A DNA stretch of 9,685 nt from an uncultured Lachnospiraceae bacterium (lineage in GTDB: Bacteria; Bacillota; Clostridia; Lachnospirales; Lachnospiraceae), in assembly GCA_946413945.1 (NCBI GenBank), contig CAMKMR010000049.1, forward strand, positions 1 to 9,685, written 5' to 3'. Position 1 is the stretch's first letter; each line of letters opens with the position of its first letter. The position numbers and the translations under genes are program-made. The notes under the pieces are model-generated. The model was not told the DNA's origin. It did no database searches and saw nothing but the letters and a program-made list of their open reading frames with translations. This document shows, one piece after another, positions 1-6,536 of the stretch.

Positions 1-15
1 CTTATTTTCAATCAA

Positions 16-48
16 GATTGCGGGACTCGCGAAGCGAGTTTCGCAATT
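16..48 (+). repeat. Intergenic hairpin with GAA triloop, possible terminator of a convergent gene
   Basis: Bases 16-30 pair with 34-48 around a GAA loop. All fifteen pairs form in plus-strand RNA, three of them as G-U (16:48, 23:41, 24:40). In minus-strand RNA those three become A-C mismatches, so the structure favours a plus-strand transcript. The T-rich stretch at 51-65 is broken by other bases, so it would be an imperfect terminator for a gene entering from the left edge. The top of the hairpin is the GCGAAGC mini-hairpin, known to be unusually stable. A dispersed intergenic palindrome is the alternative. Confidence 0.55.
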
Positions 49-60
49 ACCTATTTTAGT

Positions 61-99
61 CTTTTTACACTCCTATCTTACTATCTGACAAGTAAAAAG
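61..99. repeat. Short inverted repeat beyond the pilA terminator
   Basis: CTTTTTAC (61-68) is matched exactly by GTAAAAAG (92-99), with 23 bases between the arms. On the minus strand the right arm gives a second T-run just past the main terminator, which could catch read-through. The pairing is AT-rich and may be chance. Confidence 0.3.
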
Positions 100-105
100 G
101 CAATG

Positions 106-138
106 AAAAACCGGATGAAGAATCTCCATCCGGTTTTT
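106..138 (-). terminator. Rho-independent terminator after pilA
   Basis: Bases 106-117 (AAAAACCGGATG) are the exact reverse complement of 127-138. This makes a 12-bp stem with a GC-rich CCGGATG core and a 9-base loop, and the outer arm is a T5 run on either strand. It lies 25 bases past the pilA stop, where the operon should end. Because the A and T arms are symmetric it could work in both directions and also stop a convergent transcript from the left. Confidence 0.88.
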
Positions 139-163
139 GTAACCCCTGATTAATTATATAGTC

Positions 164-550
164 TTATTTTGTTTTCCAGGTTCCGTTCTCCCAAGTGTAT
201 TCTCCACCATCTGTTGTCTTATAAACAAACTTTGTAATGATGAAATCTGACTTTGACTTAGAACTTGTTGTAGGACTTGGTGTAACAGTAATATCAAAGT
301 CTGCTGACTTAAGATCTGTAAGCTCAACTATCTTTGTCTTCAAGTCTCCGCTAACGCCTGTACCATACCACTCAGAATATACTGCCTGAGCTGCAACATA
401 AGCTGTTTCAGCAGCATTCATATCTTTCTTTGCCTTTGCTTTATCAATGTAACCAAGCAATGCTGGTACAAGAACTGCAGCAAGGATAGCTAAGATAACG
501 AGTACTACGATAAGCTCAACGAGTGTAAAACCTTTGTTATTTTTCTTCAT
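164..550 (-). CDS. pilA: Major type IV pilin (prepilin PilA)
   Basis: This is a class III prepilin of 128 residues. A 7-residue basic leader (MKKNNKG) ends in the Gly before the cut site, and mature Phe1 is followed by TLVE with Glu at position 5. A hydrophobic helix spans about residues 8-33. The mature 121-residue protein would be the main fibre subunit. The globular part carries an EWYGTG motif (60-65), a Ser/Thr/Pro/Lys-rich stretch (90-101) and a strand-rich end with WENGTW; there are no cysteines. The ATG at 548-550 has a strong AAAGGAGG site (559-566) 8 bases upstream. The gene has its own promoter and terminator, which suits a subunit needed in excess. Its place beside pilB and its single copy here support the major-pilin call, but family members overlap with minor pilins. 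Confidence 0.92.
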   Translation of the reverse strand: MKKNNKGFTLVELIVVLVILAILAAVLVPALLGYIDKAKAKKDMNAAETAYVAAQAVYSEWYGTGVSGDLKTKIVELTDLKSADFDITVTPSPTTSSKSKSDFIITKFVYKTTDGGEYTWENGTWKTK

Positions 551-571
551 AACTTTCTCCTCCTTTGATAA

Positions 572-601
572 AAATACTAGTTTTTTCTCTCATTTGTATT
601 T
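572..601 (-). other. Possible 5'-end stem-loop of the pilA mRNA
   Basis: AAATAC (572-577) and GTATTT (596-601) are reverse complements, separated by 18 bases. The expected transcript start from the promoter at 611-640 is near base 604, so the stem would sit at the very 5' end of the pilA transcript, upstream of its ribosome site. Such stems can protect abundant mRNAs from decay. The arms are short and AT-rich, so it may be chance. Confidence 0.3.
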
Positions 602-610
602 GATATATGA

Positions 611-640
611 ATTATAACAAATGGATTTTTCCCACTTCAA
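611..640 (-). promoter_or_regulatory. Sigma-A-type extended -10 promoter of pilA
   Basis: On the minus strand a perfect TATAAT lies at 616-611. It is preceded by TG one base upstream (TGTTATAAT), giving an extended -10. A TTGAAG box (640-635), four of six matches to TTGACA, lies 18 bases further up. Transcription would start near base 604, leaving about a 54-nt leader before the pilA ATG. This promoter explains how pilA can be expressed apart from the machinery genes upstream. Confidence 0.75.
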
Positions 641-866
641 GCGAGTTTGAGTCGTTTTTTTAACAATTTGTAAACTTCGGCCTTTTGCACACTTAAGCCA
701 AAACCCGTTTGTGCATATCTCACAGGACGCACGACCATTTTTGACCGTTTCAGTCATTGTTTTTTTGTCATTTCATTCATTCTGGTGACATGTGTATCTT
801 CTGTGAATCGGTCCAAAATCACTTTTGTGAACAAACGGTCACAAACTCCGAAATATTGCACTATTT
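641..866 (-). promoter_or_regulatory. Gene-free control region between pilB and pilA
   Basis: This is the upstream part of a 316-nt gap inside an otherwise tightly packed operon. I see no convincing ORF and no terminator for pilB (no T-run after a stem on the minus strand), so read-through into pilA is likely. It holds several inverted repeats. TTTGTGA (824-830) and TCACAAA (839-845) are 8 bases apart. TGCACA (686-691) and TGTGCA (710-715) are 18 bases apart. AAACGGTC occurs at 833-840 and inverted at 743-750, with its CCGTTT core again at 705-710. I looked for class I c-di-GMP riboswitch signatures and found none. The function is inferred only from position and symmetry. Confidence 0.5.
824..845. 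promoter_or_regulatory. Operator-like palindrome (TTTGTGA-N8-TCACAAA)
   Basis: Two perfect 7-base half-sites face each other across 8 bases, just past the pilB stop. The TGTGA/TCACA halves resemble CRP/FNR-family sites, which normally have a 6-base spacer, so the match is not exact. It is more than 180 bases upstream of the pilA -35 box, which suits a distant activator site or a site controlling something else better than direct promoter occlusion. Confidence 0.4.
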
Positions 867-2549
867 TTAATCATAATAGCTTACCTTGGCAAGCTCATCC
901 ATCGTTGTAACCCCATCCTTAACCAGGTTCAAGGCACTCTGTCTAAGGGTATCCATCTTCAGTTCATTTACAGCATAGCTCTTGATATCATCAGCAGATT
1001 TCCCTTCCTGGATCATGCTTCTTATATGTTTATCAATAGGCAGGATCTCATGAATAGAAACACGCCCCTTATAGCCGGTGTTATTACACTGAGGACAGCC
1101 TACCTTATGTTTTACTCTAGAAAGCCTGTATCCTAAGATCCTCTCCTCAGCATCGGTCATTTCTCCCCACTCACCGCAGAAAGGGCATACCTTTCTAACA
1201 AGTCTCTGAGCTATGATACCTACAAGGGAATTAGCCAGCATAAATGGCTCTACCCCCATATCCACAAGTCTTACAACCGAAGAAGCAGCATCATTGGTAT
1301 GCAGGGTTGAAAGTACAAGATGACCGGTGATAGCAGCTCTGACCGCAATAGTCGCCGTTTCCGAGTCTCTTGTCTCTCCTAACATGATGATATCCGGATC
1401 CTGTCTAAGCAACGCTCTAAGGCCGATCTCAAAGGTAAGTCCGGCCATATTATTAACCTGCATCTGATTGATACGGGCAATATTTTTTTCAACCGGATCT
1501 TCAATAGTTGAAATATTAACACTTCCCTTAGCCAGCTTATCGAGTATCATATAAAGCGTTGTCGACTTACCAGATCCTGTAGGACCTGTAACATATATGA
1601 TACCATTTGGAGATCTGAGCATACCATCAACCAGCTGGAAGTTTCTTTCTGTCATACCAAATGATCCTGAGTGGTCTATAGTAGCGGCACTTGCCAAAAG
1701 TCTCAAAACCGCTTTTTCGCCAAATACAGTAGGAATTACAGATACGCGGACATTTACATTAGCCCCATCAATCTGGGTCTTAAAATGACCATCCTGAGGT
1801 ACACGTCTTTCAGCAATATCTAAGTCTCCTAAGATCTTAATACGAGCTATAAGCGAAGCATGTATATTCTTCTGAAGTGTCATAAAGTCGACGATGACAC
1901 CATCCATTCTCATTCTTACCGAAGTAAAATTTTCAAAAGGCTCAATATGAATATCAGATACATTTGAGTTGTAAGCTCTTACCACCAGCGAATCCAGCAG
2001 CTTGATGATAGGAGTATCATCATCCGAATCTTCAACATTAACAATCTCAACATCCTGAACCGTACTTTCTTTTGATGCGCGGGCGGCAGACTTACGGGCT
2101 GATACTTCTGAATAATAGTAGCTTATAGCATCGAGCAGTGGTTTTTTCTCTGTAAGTACAAGCTCTATATCCATTCCTGCAATCTGGCGGACATCTTCTA
2201 TACCGTAGAAATTAAGTGGATCGTTGGTAAGAACCCCTAAAGTCTCATCGCTTTTCTTAAAAGCCAGCATGCAGTATTTAACCGCAAGAGGCTGAGGTAT
2301 TATCTCAACCGCATTAATATCGATGGAGAGATCCCCGATATTACATACAGAGATATCCAGACGTTTGCCAAGAGCAAGAAGCATCTGCTTCTCTGTGATA
2401 ATATTAAGTTCAATAAGCGCTCCACCAAGCCTTACGCCCTGGTGTTCCTTCTGATAGGCAACCGCCCTGTCGATATCAGCATCTGTTACATAGCCAAATT
2501 CTTTAAGTACGTCACCTATTCGAATGTTCTGATTTTTTCTTAGTTCCAT
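867..2549 (-). CDS. pilB: Type IV pilus assembly ATPase PilB
   Basis: This 560-residue cytoplasmic hexameric motor powers pilin extraction and pilus extension. An N-terminal MshEN-type domain (about 1-140) carries two 24-residue motifs (10-33 and 40-63) starting with RIG and RLG, of the kind known to bind c-di-GMP. The GspE/PilB core shows Walker A GPTGSGKST (322-330), the Asp box with TIEDPVE (348-354), Walker B with DPDIIMLGE (384-392) and the His box TGHLVLSTLHTND (408-420). A zinc-binding tetracysteine follows (C455, C458, C485, C488), then NTGYKGR. Full length and the zinc motif separate it from the retraction ATPase PilT. The ATG follows the pilO stop by 3 bases, and its GAGGAG site overlaps the end of pilO, so the two are translationally coupled. 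Confidence 0.96.
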   Translation of the reverse strand: MELRKNQNIRIGDVLKEFGYVTDADIDRAVAYQKEHQGVRLGGALIELNIITEKQMLLALGKRLDISVCNIGDLSIDINAVEIIPQPLAVKYCMLAFKKSDETLGVLTNDPLNFYGIEDVRQIAGMDIELVLTEKKPLLDAISYYYSEVSARKSAARASKESTVQDVEIVNVEDSDDDTPIIKLLDSLVVRAYNSNVSDIHIEPFENFTSVRMRMDGVIVDFMTLQKNIHASLIARIKILGDLDIAERRVPQDGHFKTQIDGANVNVRVSVIPTVFGEKAVLRLLASAATIDHSGSFGMTERNFQLVDGMLRSPNGIIYVTGPTGSGKSTTLYMILDKLAKGSVNISTIEDPVEKNIARINQMQVNNMAGLTFEIGLRALLRQDPDIIMLGETRDSETATIAVRAAITGHLVLSTLHTNDAASSVVRLVDMGVEPFMLANSLVGIIAQRLVRKVCPFCGEWGEMTDAEERILGYRLSRVKHKVGCPQCNNTGYKGRVSIHEILPIDKHIRSMIQEGKSADDIKSYAVNELKMDTLRQSALNLVKDGVTTMDELAKVSYYD

Positions 2550-2552
2550 ACT

Positions 2553-3356
2553 CTACTCCTCACTCGTATCCTGCTCACACATATAGAGTTCAATAGTAAC
2601 TGTAAGCGTCTTGGTTACGACTATCTGGCTCTGTTGTACAATCGTAGTAGTTGTACCATCCCCATTGTCAATCACAGTATTTTCCTTCTTATCAAGAGAA
2701 TCAACTTCTCCCCAGGAATAAGATTTGATAAAAATCCTCTTTTCTGAATTAATAAGCTCATTTAAAAAGGCCTGCAGATTCTCATCACTGCCCCCAACCT
2801 TCATAGTAACTTCTACAGCATAGACATCCGTATTCTGACTGTTGGAGCTGCTTTCTTCAGGCATTTCAAGCTCCTGCTCGACTTCATCCACATCTTCTAA
2901 CGTGGTTCCTGAAGAAGAATCAGAATCGTCCTCCTCCTCAGCTTGCGTCTGGACCGCCTCCTCTTCACGCTGAAGCTGTTTATAGAGTTCAGAATACTGA
3001 TACGCCGAAAGCTGCTTCGGTCCTCCCGGCATTGCAATACTCATATCGTAAGACTGCAATTTATGAGAAAGCGCCATTCCTGTAAGCATCTGATCCACCT
3101 GATCACTTACCATAATATCAAAGAATTCTTTTCTCTTTTCTTTTATCTTTTCTCCAACTTCATCCTGAGACATCTCTAACACCGGCAAAGTTGAAACCTT
3201 GATCTTATTTACTGACTTCTGTTCTTCCTCATCCGAAATCTGAGATTCAATCTCCGCAATAGAACTAAGAGCCGGCCTTACGCCATAATAGAGTCCGAGA
3301 GCAAGTATAGCGAATATTACTGTAAAGAATACTAATTTTTGATCTTTTTCCGACAT
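2553..3356 (-). CDS. pilO: Type IV pilus alignment-complex protein PilO
   Basis: This inner-membrane protein should pair with the PilN part of the upstream fusion protein to link the motor to the outside. I choose the ATG at 3354-3356 (MSEKDQK, 267 residues). It follows a G-run ribosome site, and the longer in-frame reading would start inside the upstream gene. A short cytoplasmic tail is followed by one membrane helix (about 9-27), a charged helical segment (about 31-105) and a C-terminal ferredoxin-like region (about 178-262). Between them lies a strongly acidic, low-complexity insert (about 131-174, rich in Glu, Asp and Ser). That insert makes the protein longer than the roughly 200 residues usual for the family. 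Sequence identity to PilO is weak by eye; the call rests on topology, size and gene order (PilMN-PilO-PilB). Confidence 0.82.
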   Translation of the reverse strand: MSEKDQKLVFFTVIFAILALGLYYGVRPALSSIAEIESQISDEEEQKSVNKIKVSTLPVLEMSQDEVGEKIKEKRKEFFDIMVSDQVDQMLTGMALSHKLQSYDMSIAMPGGPKQLSAYQYSELYKQLQREEEAVQTQAEEEDDSDSSSGTTLEDVDEVEQELEMPEESSSNSQNTDVYAVEVTMKVGGSDENLQAFLNELINSEKRIFIKSYSWGEVDSLDKKENTVIDNGDGTTTTIVQQSQIVVTKTLTVTIELYMCEQDTSEE

Positions 3357-3362
3357 ACTTAT

Positions 3363-3370
3363 CCCCCCCC
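3363..3370 (-). promoter_or_regulatory. G8 homopolymer serving as the pilO ribosome binding site
   Basis: On the minus strand eight consecutive G residues run from the last base of the upstream TAG stop to 6 bases before the pilO ATG. No other Shine-Dalgarno sequence is available. Because the stop codon reads TA plus the first G, changes in tract length would leave the upstream protein intact but shift the spacing and strength of the pilO site. Confidence 0.7.
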
Positions 3371-4905
3371 TATTCTTCAGTATCCGAACCATCTGCAAAT
3401 GGTTCTTCCCAGGCAGCATCTGTCTCTGTCGCTTTTACTATATTTCTTCCTGCACTTTCAGCCAGTGTACATGCCACATGAATATCCCAGATTCCACCTG
3501 CATCATCTCCTGAATAAGAATAACCCGTATAATTAACACTGCTGAATATATCCATCTTATTAAGAACTTTAATATATTGATTGATAAGATCTACATCCGC
3601 AGCCTTGGCGGTAACATTTATAACACCAGCTTCTGCATCAAAATTACCAATCTCTATAATGGCATAGCCCTCAGCTGTATCTTTGATTATCTGTACTATT
3701 TCTTCTGTTGCTATAGGATAAGAATCTATTTTTTTAGTGATGTCATCCATTGCTTTGTACTTTGTTTCTATGGCCTCACTTCTTTCTAAAATCACATCGT
3801 ATCTGGCAACATCCATTGCAACATTTTCATTGTATTCCTTAAGCTCATCTAACTTGGATTTCTTAAGAAGTCTCACGGTCCAGGCCGCTGCTATAGCAAT
3901 GACCATCGCTGCTGTAACAAAGGAGCCAATGACTATCTTCTGCTTAAGCTTATCAGCCTCTTTCTCATCCCTTTTTACAGTATTCATCGAGACAAGAAGA
4001 TTGGCCTCTTTTCCAAAATCATAAAGACCGCTCACAGGGAAAAGATATCCTGCAGCTTCTATATCCTGCACATCACCTTTGCCAACTCCCGGCCTTAACG
4101 CTTCTACAGGCGTATTGATTCCCTGGCCATTTACAAGTTCCTGATAAAAAGGCACTTTCGAAGATTCCCATCCCGCAACAAAAAGCTTTTCAAACTGTCC
4201 CTTAAGACCTCTTGTCTGAAGGAACTGTGACAACTGACTTAAAGACTTTATACATTCTTCGAGATGTTCATCCGTCCCCGGAGTGTTGAAACATCTTACA
4301 CTGTTATAATAGAAAAATTCCCCGTCTACAAATACAACATTCGCAAGAAGATTATCATTAGATAACTGAAGGATAAAGGACTTAGCCTGTTTTGCAGCTG
4401 TTTCCCTGGTAAATCCTATGATACTTCCTTCACTAGAAAAGATCCCTTTTAACTCCGCCCCCATAAATTCAAATATCTTCACATAATCCCTAAGAAGATC
4501 CACCGGAGCCGATTCACCATAAACCTTAGCCATCTTTTCTTTTGCATTTTCGCTCAGTTTTGTATATGCAAATACCTGTTCCGAATCCTCATCACGGCCC
4601 ATATCTGCAAACTCTCTCTGAATAAAATCAAGGCTTTTTTCTTTATTCATTTTAGGCAGTTCGATCTGCTTACCGGCGATCTTATTTGAATTGATGACCA
4701 GATAAATATCCTTTAAGGGAATATTATTCTTAGTCCAGTACTCTTTTAAAAATTCCCCAAAATTAGTCGGATTCATCACAATACCATTTATTATGGAACC
4801 TTCAGGAGCAAGAGTAGTATAGACATTTGAAAGTCCTGCCTTTTTTCCTCTGTTTCCAACAGCAATCTGAATCTGCTGGTTAGATAAATATACACTTACA
4901 CTCAA
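3370..4905 (-). CDS. pilMN: PilM-PilN fusion protein of the pilus alignment complex
   Basis: The 511-residue protein joins two normally separate subunits. Residues about 1-310 are a cytoplasmic actin/FtsA-like PilM domain. One membrane helix follows at about 323-346. Residues 347-490 are a coiled-coil plus ferredoxin-like PilN domain that would face PilO. This is the same layout as GspL of type II secretion. The usual PilM phosphate-binding glycine motifs look eroded: residues 4-18 lack the DIG pattern, and FVDGE near 192-196 lacks the following Gly/Thr. Nucleotide binding is therefore uncertain. Start choice: TTG at 4903-4905, supported by AAGGAGG overlapping the pilC stop, 9 bases upstream; the first in-frame ATG is residue 44. 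The tail is acidic. It lies 14 nt after pilC and 13 nt before pilO. Confidence 0.88.
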   Translation of the reverse strand: MSVSVYLSNQQIQIAVGNRGKKAGLSNVYTTLAPEGSIINGIVMNPTNFGEFLKEYWTKNNIPLKDIYLVINSNKIAGKQIELPKMNKEKSLDFIQREFADMGRDEDSEQVFAYTKLSENAKEKMAKVYGESAPVDLLRDYVKIFEFMGAELKGIFSSEGSIIGFTRETAAKQAKSFILQLSNDNLLANVVFVDGEFFYYNSVRCFNTPGTDEHLEECIKSLSQLSQFLQTRGLKGQFEKLFVAGWESSKVPFYQELVNGQGINTPVEALRPGVGKGDVQDIEAAGYLFPVSGLYDFGKEANLLVSMNTVKRDEKEADKLKQKIVIGSFVTAAMVIAIAAAWTVRLLKKSKLDELKEYNENVAMDVARYDVILERSEAIETKYKAMDDITKKIDSYPIATEEIVQIIKDTAEGYAIIEIGNFDAEAGVINVTAKAADVDLINQYIKVLNKMDIFSSVNYTGYSYSGDDAGGIWDIHVACTLAESAGRNIVKATETDAAWEEPFADGSDTEE

Positions 4906-4914
4906 ATCCTATCC

Positions 4915-4921
4915 CCTCCTT
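4915..4921 (-). promoter_or_regulatory. Strong ribosome site setting a TTG start for pilMN
   Basis: AAGGAGG overlaps the TAA stop of pilC and lies 9 bases before TTG (4903-4905). It decides the start, since no in-frame ATG exists until residue 44, well inside the PilM domain. The overlap with the stop codon suggests coupling to pilC translation. Confidence 0.75.
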
Positions 4922-6119
4922 ATCCCATGTTTGAAATCGACTGGTATGATGAATAAATTGGTGTGATCACGGCGATCATGATAAATCCAACTACTATTGC
5001 CATTACAGCTATCATAAGTGGTTCGATCATAGCCACCAGTTTTTCTATAGCGATTTCCGAGTCATAATCCATCTGGTCTGCAATTGATACAAGCATTGAA
5101 TCAAGCTGACCTGTCTCTTCACCTACCATGATAGATGAAGGAAGTTTCTTAACAAATCCGTCTATTTCTTCAATTGCTTCACTTAAATTTCCGCCTGCTC
5201 TGATCTTTGTTATTACATCGTCAAACTGCTTTTCAATATAGGCATTACCAATTGTTGTCTTTGCAATATTAAGACAGGCAACAATAGGCATACCCGCTGA
5301 ATAAAGGCTCGAAAGCGTTCTTGCAAATCTTGCTGTATATACGATCTTTCTCAGTTTTCCGATCTTAGGAAGATGTATCTCCAATTTGGCTTTCCACAAA
5401 CTGACCTTAGGTATATTTCCGATAACTACCCAGGCTACATATATTAGCATTGCATAAAAGAGAAGAACGTACCATTTCTGTGCCACGAAATTGCTTATAC
5501 CGAGAAGGATCGTGGTGGCAAGTGGCAGCTTCTCCATAGTTGCAAAAAGCGAGCTGAACTGAGGAATAACAAATCCCATGATCACTGCAACTACTACAAC
5601 TATCAAAACACAAAGAATCTTTGGATATACCATAGAACTAGAAATCTTCTGATTCAATCTGTATTCTTTAGAATAATAATCAGCCATATTCTGGGCTGTC
5701 TTATCCATACTACCGCTCTGTTCCGCACTTCTCATCATATTGATAAAAAGCACCGGAAATGTATCTCCCTCATTTGCCAAAGCATCTGAAAAAGGAGTTC
5801 CTGCCCTGATCTGCTTTAAGATATCCTTGTATATCTTTCTCTCATTTTCTTTAATAGATTCATCTTCAGAGATGATACTCATAGTTCTTACTAAAGATAC
5901 CCCCGCTCCAAGGAGTTTACTCAAGTTTCTGGCAAAATCAGATATTCTGTCTTCCTTCATCCTTTTTCCACTTCTTGCTCTGGAATTCAGCTTTGCTTCG
6001 ATCAGGAGCTTATTTTCAGTTTTAAGTTTTTCATGCAGATCAACTTTATCATTGGCCTGCATAAGGCCTGAGACAATTTTCCCTTTTTCATCTCTGGCTT
6101 TATATCTGAAAGTCTCCAT
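4920..6119 (-). CDS. pilC: Type IV pilus inner-membrane platform protein PilC
   Basis: This 399-residue GspF/PilC-family platform protein passes movement of the PilB hexamer to the pilin subunits. Two T2SSF repeats are visible. The first (about 60-185) has the SAEQSG signature (131-136) and a membrane helix at about 167-187. The second (about 262-388) has the matching GEETGQLDSML (333-343) and a final helix at about 365-389 after IEP. A middle helix lies at about 213-235. Length and topology are normal for the family. The ATG at 6117-6119 has AGGAGGG 5 bases upstream. It lies 15 nt after the half prepilin peptidase gene and 14 nt before pilMN. Confidence 0.96.
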   Translation of the reverse strand: METFRYKARDEKGKIVSGLMQANDKVDLHEKLKTENKLLIEAKLNSRARSGKRMKEDRISDFARNLSKLLGAGVSLVRTMSIISEDESIKENERKIYKDILKQIRAGTPFSDALANEGDTFPVLFINMMRSAEQSGSMDKTAQNMADYYSKEYRLNQKISSSMVYPKILCVLIVVVVAVIMGFVIPQFSSLFATMEKLPLATTILLGISNFVAQKWYVLLFYAMLIYVAWVVIGNIPKVSLWKAKLEIHLPKIGKLRKIVYTARFARTLSSLYSAGMPIVACLNIAKTTIGNAYIEKQFDDVITKIRAGGNLSEAIEEIDGFVKKLPSSIMVGEETGQLDSMLVSIADQMDYDSEIAIEKLVAMIEPLMIAVMAIVVGFIMIAVITPIYSSYQSISNMG

Positions 6120-6134
6120 GTCGCCCTCCTAACT

Positions 6135-6536
6135 TTATCCTACACCTTTGATCTTATCAATCAATATAAATATTATAACCGTTATAATTCCTGAAATGAT
6201 AAATAAAACTAATGCTTTCCAGCTTATCCCCATAAATATGGTCGAAAGTACTGCTGACAGTCCCCCTATCGTTTCCACAAGACTATATCTTGCCGATATC
6301 CTGTTGCCACAATAACGGCATTTTCCCTTCAAAAGCAGCCAGGAAAATATAGGGATCATATCTTTATAGGAAAGTTCATGCCCACAACTAGTGCATCTTG
6401 ATTTATCATTTACAAATTTTATCTTTCTAGGAAGCCTGTAGATCACCACATTAAGGAAGGAAAAAACACTGATCCCTATTGCAAACATCACAAGCTCTAT
6501 TACTGTCCTAGCTAAAAATATAAATACATCTATCAT
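6135..6536 (-). CDS. Prepilin peptidase N-terminal (dicysteine/methyltransferase) domain only
   Basis: The 133-residue product matches the first half of PilD/ComC-type leader peptidases. It has a membrane helix with FSFLNVVIYRLPR (25-37), two CxxC pairs (C48/C51 and C73/C76), KDMIPIFSWL (58-67) and the RYSLVE end of the domain (83-88), then two more membrane segments. It stops six residues after Asp127 in FILIDKIK, where the first catalytic Asp of the A24 peptidase would lie, so the GxGD half with the second Asp is absent. PilC begins 15 nt downstream, leaving no room for a lost half. The ATG at 6534-6536 overlaps the upstream stop as ATGA, indicating coupling; a GTG 30 nt further up is possible but makes a less typical N-terminus. 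It could be a real split protein or a truncation. Without a partner peptidase it should not process pilins. Confidence 0.87.
   Translation of the reverse strand: MIDVFIFLARTVIELVMFAIGISVFSFLNVVIYRLPRKIKFVNDKSRCTSCGHELSYKDMIPIFSWLLLKGKCRYCGNRISARYSLVETIGGLSAVLSTIFMGISWKALVLFIISGIITVIIFILIDKIKGVG

Noticed and set aside
742..766. Possible terminator (TGAC/GTCA stem followed by T7) on the plus strand
   Set aside because: The stem is only 4 bp, and no plus-strand gene lies upstream to be terminated.
551..866. c-di-GMP or other riboswitch in front of pilA
   Set aside because: I looked for the class I c-di-GMP signatures and saw none, and the leader from the mapped -10 is only about 54 nt. I cannot exclude a class II element, because I do not recall its consensus well enough to rule it out by eye.
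3357..3419. Longer N-terminus for PilO starting inside pilMN
   Set aside because: It would overlap pilMN and read the G-run as Arg-Gly-Gly before the natural MSEKD start. The ATG at 3354-3356 has the G-run as its ribosome site and gives a normal short tail before the membrane helix.
5740..6132. Plus-strand reading frame of 130 codons opposite pilC
   Set aside because: It lies wholly antisense to a clearly conserved PilC coding region and has no recognisable domain.
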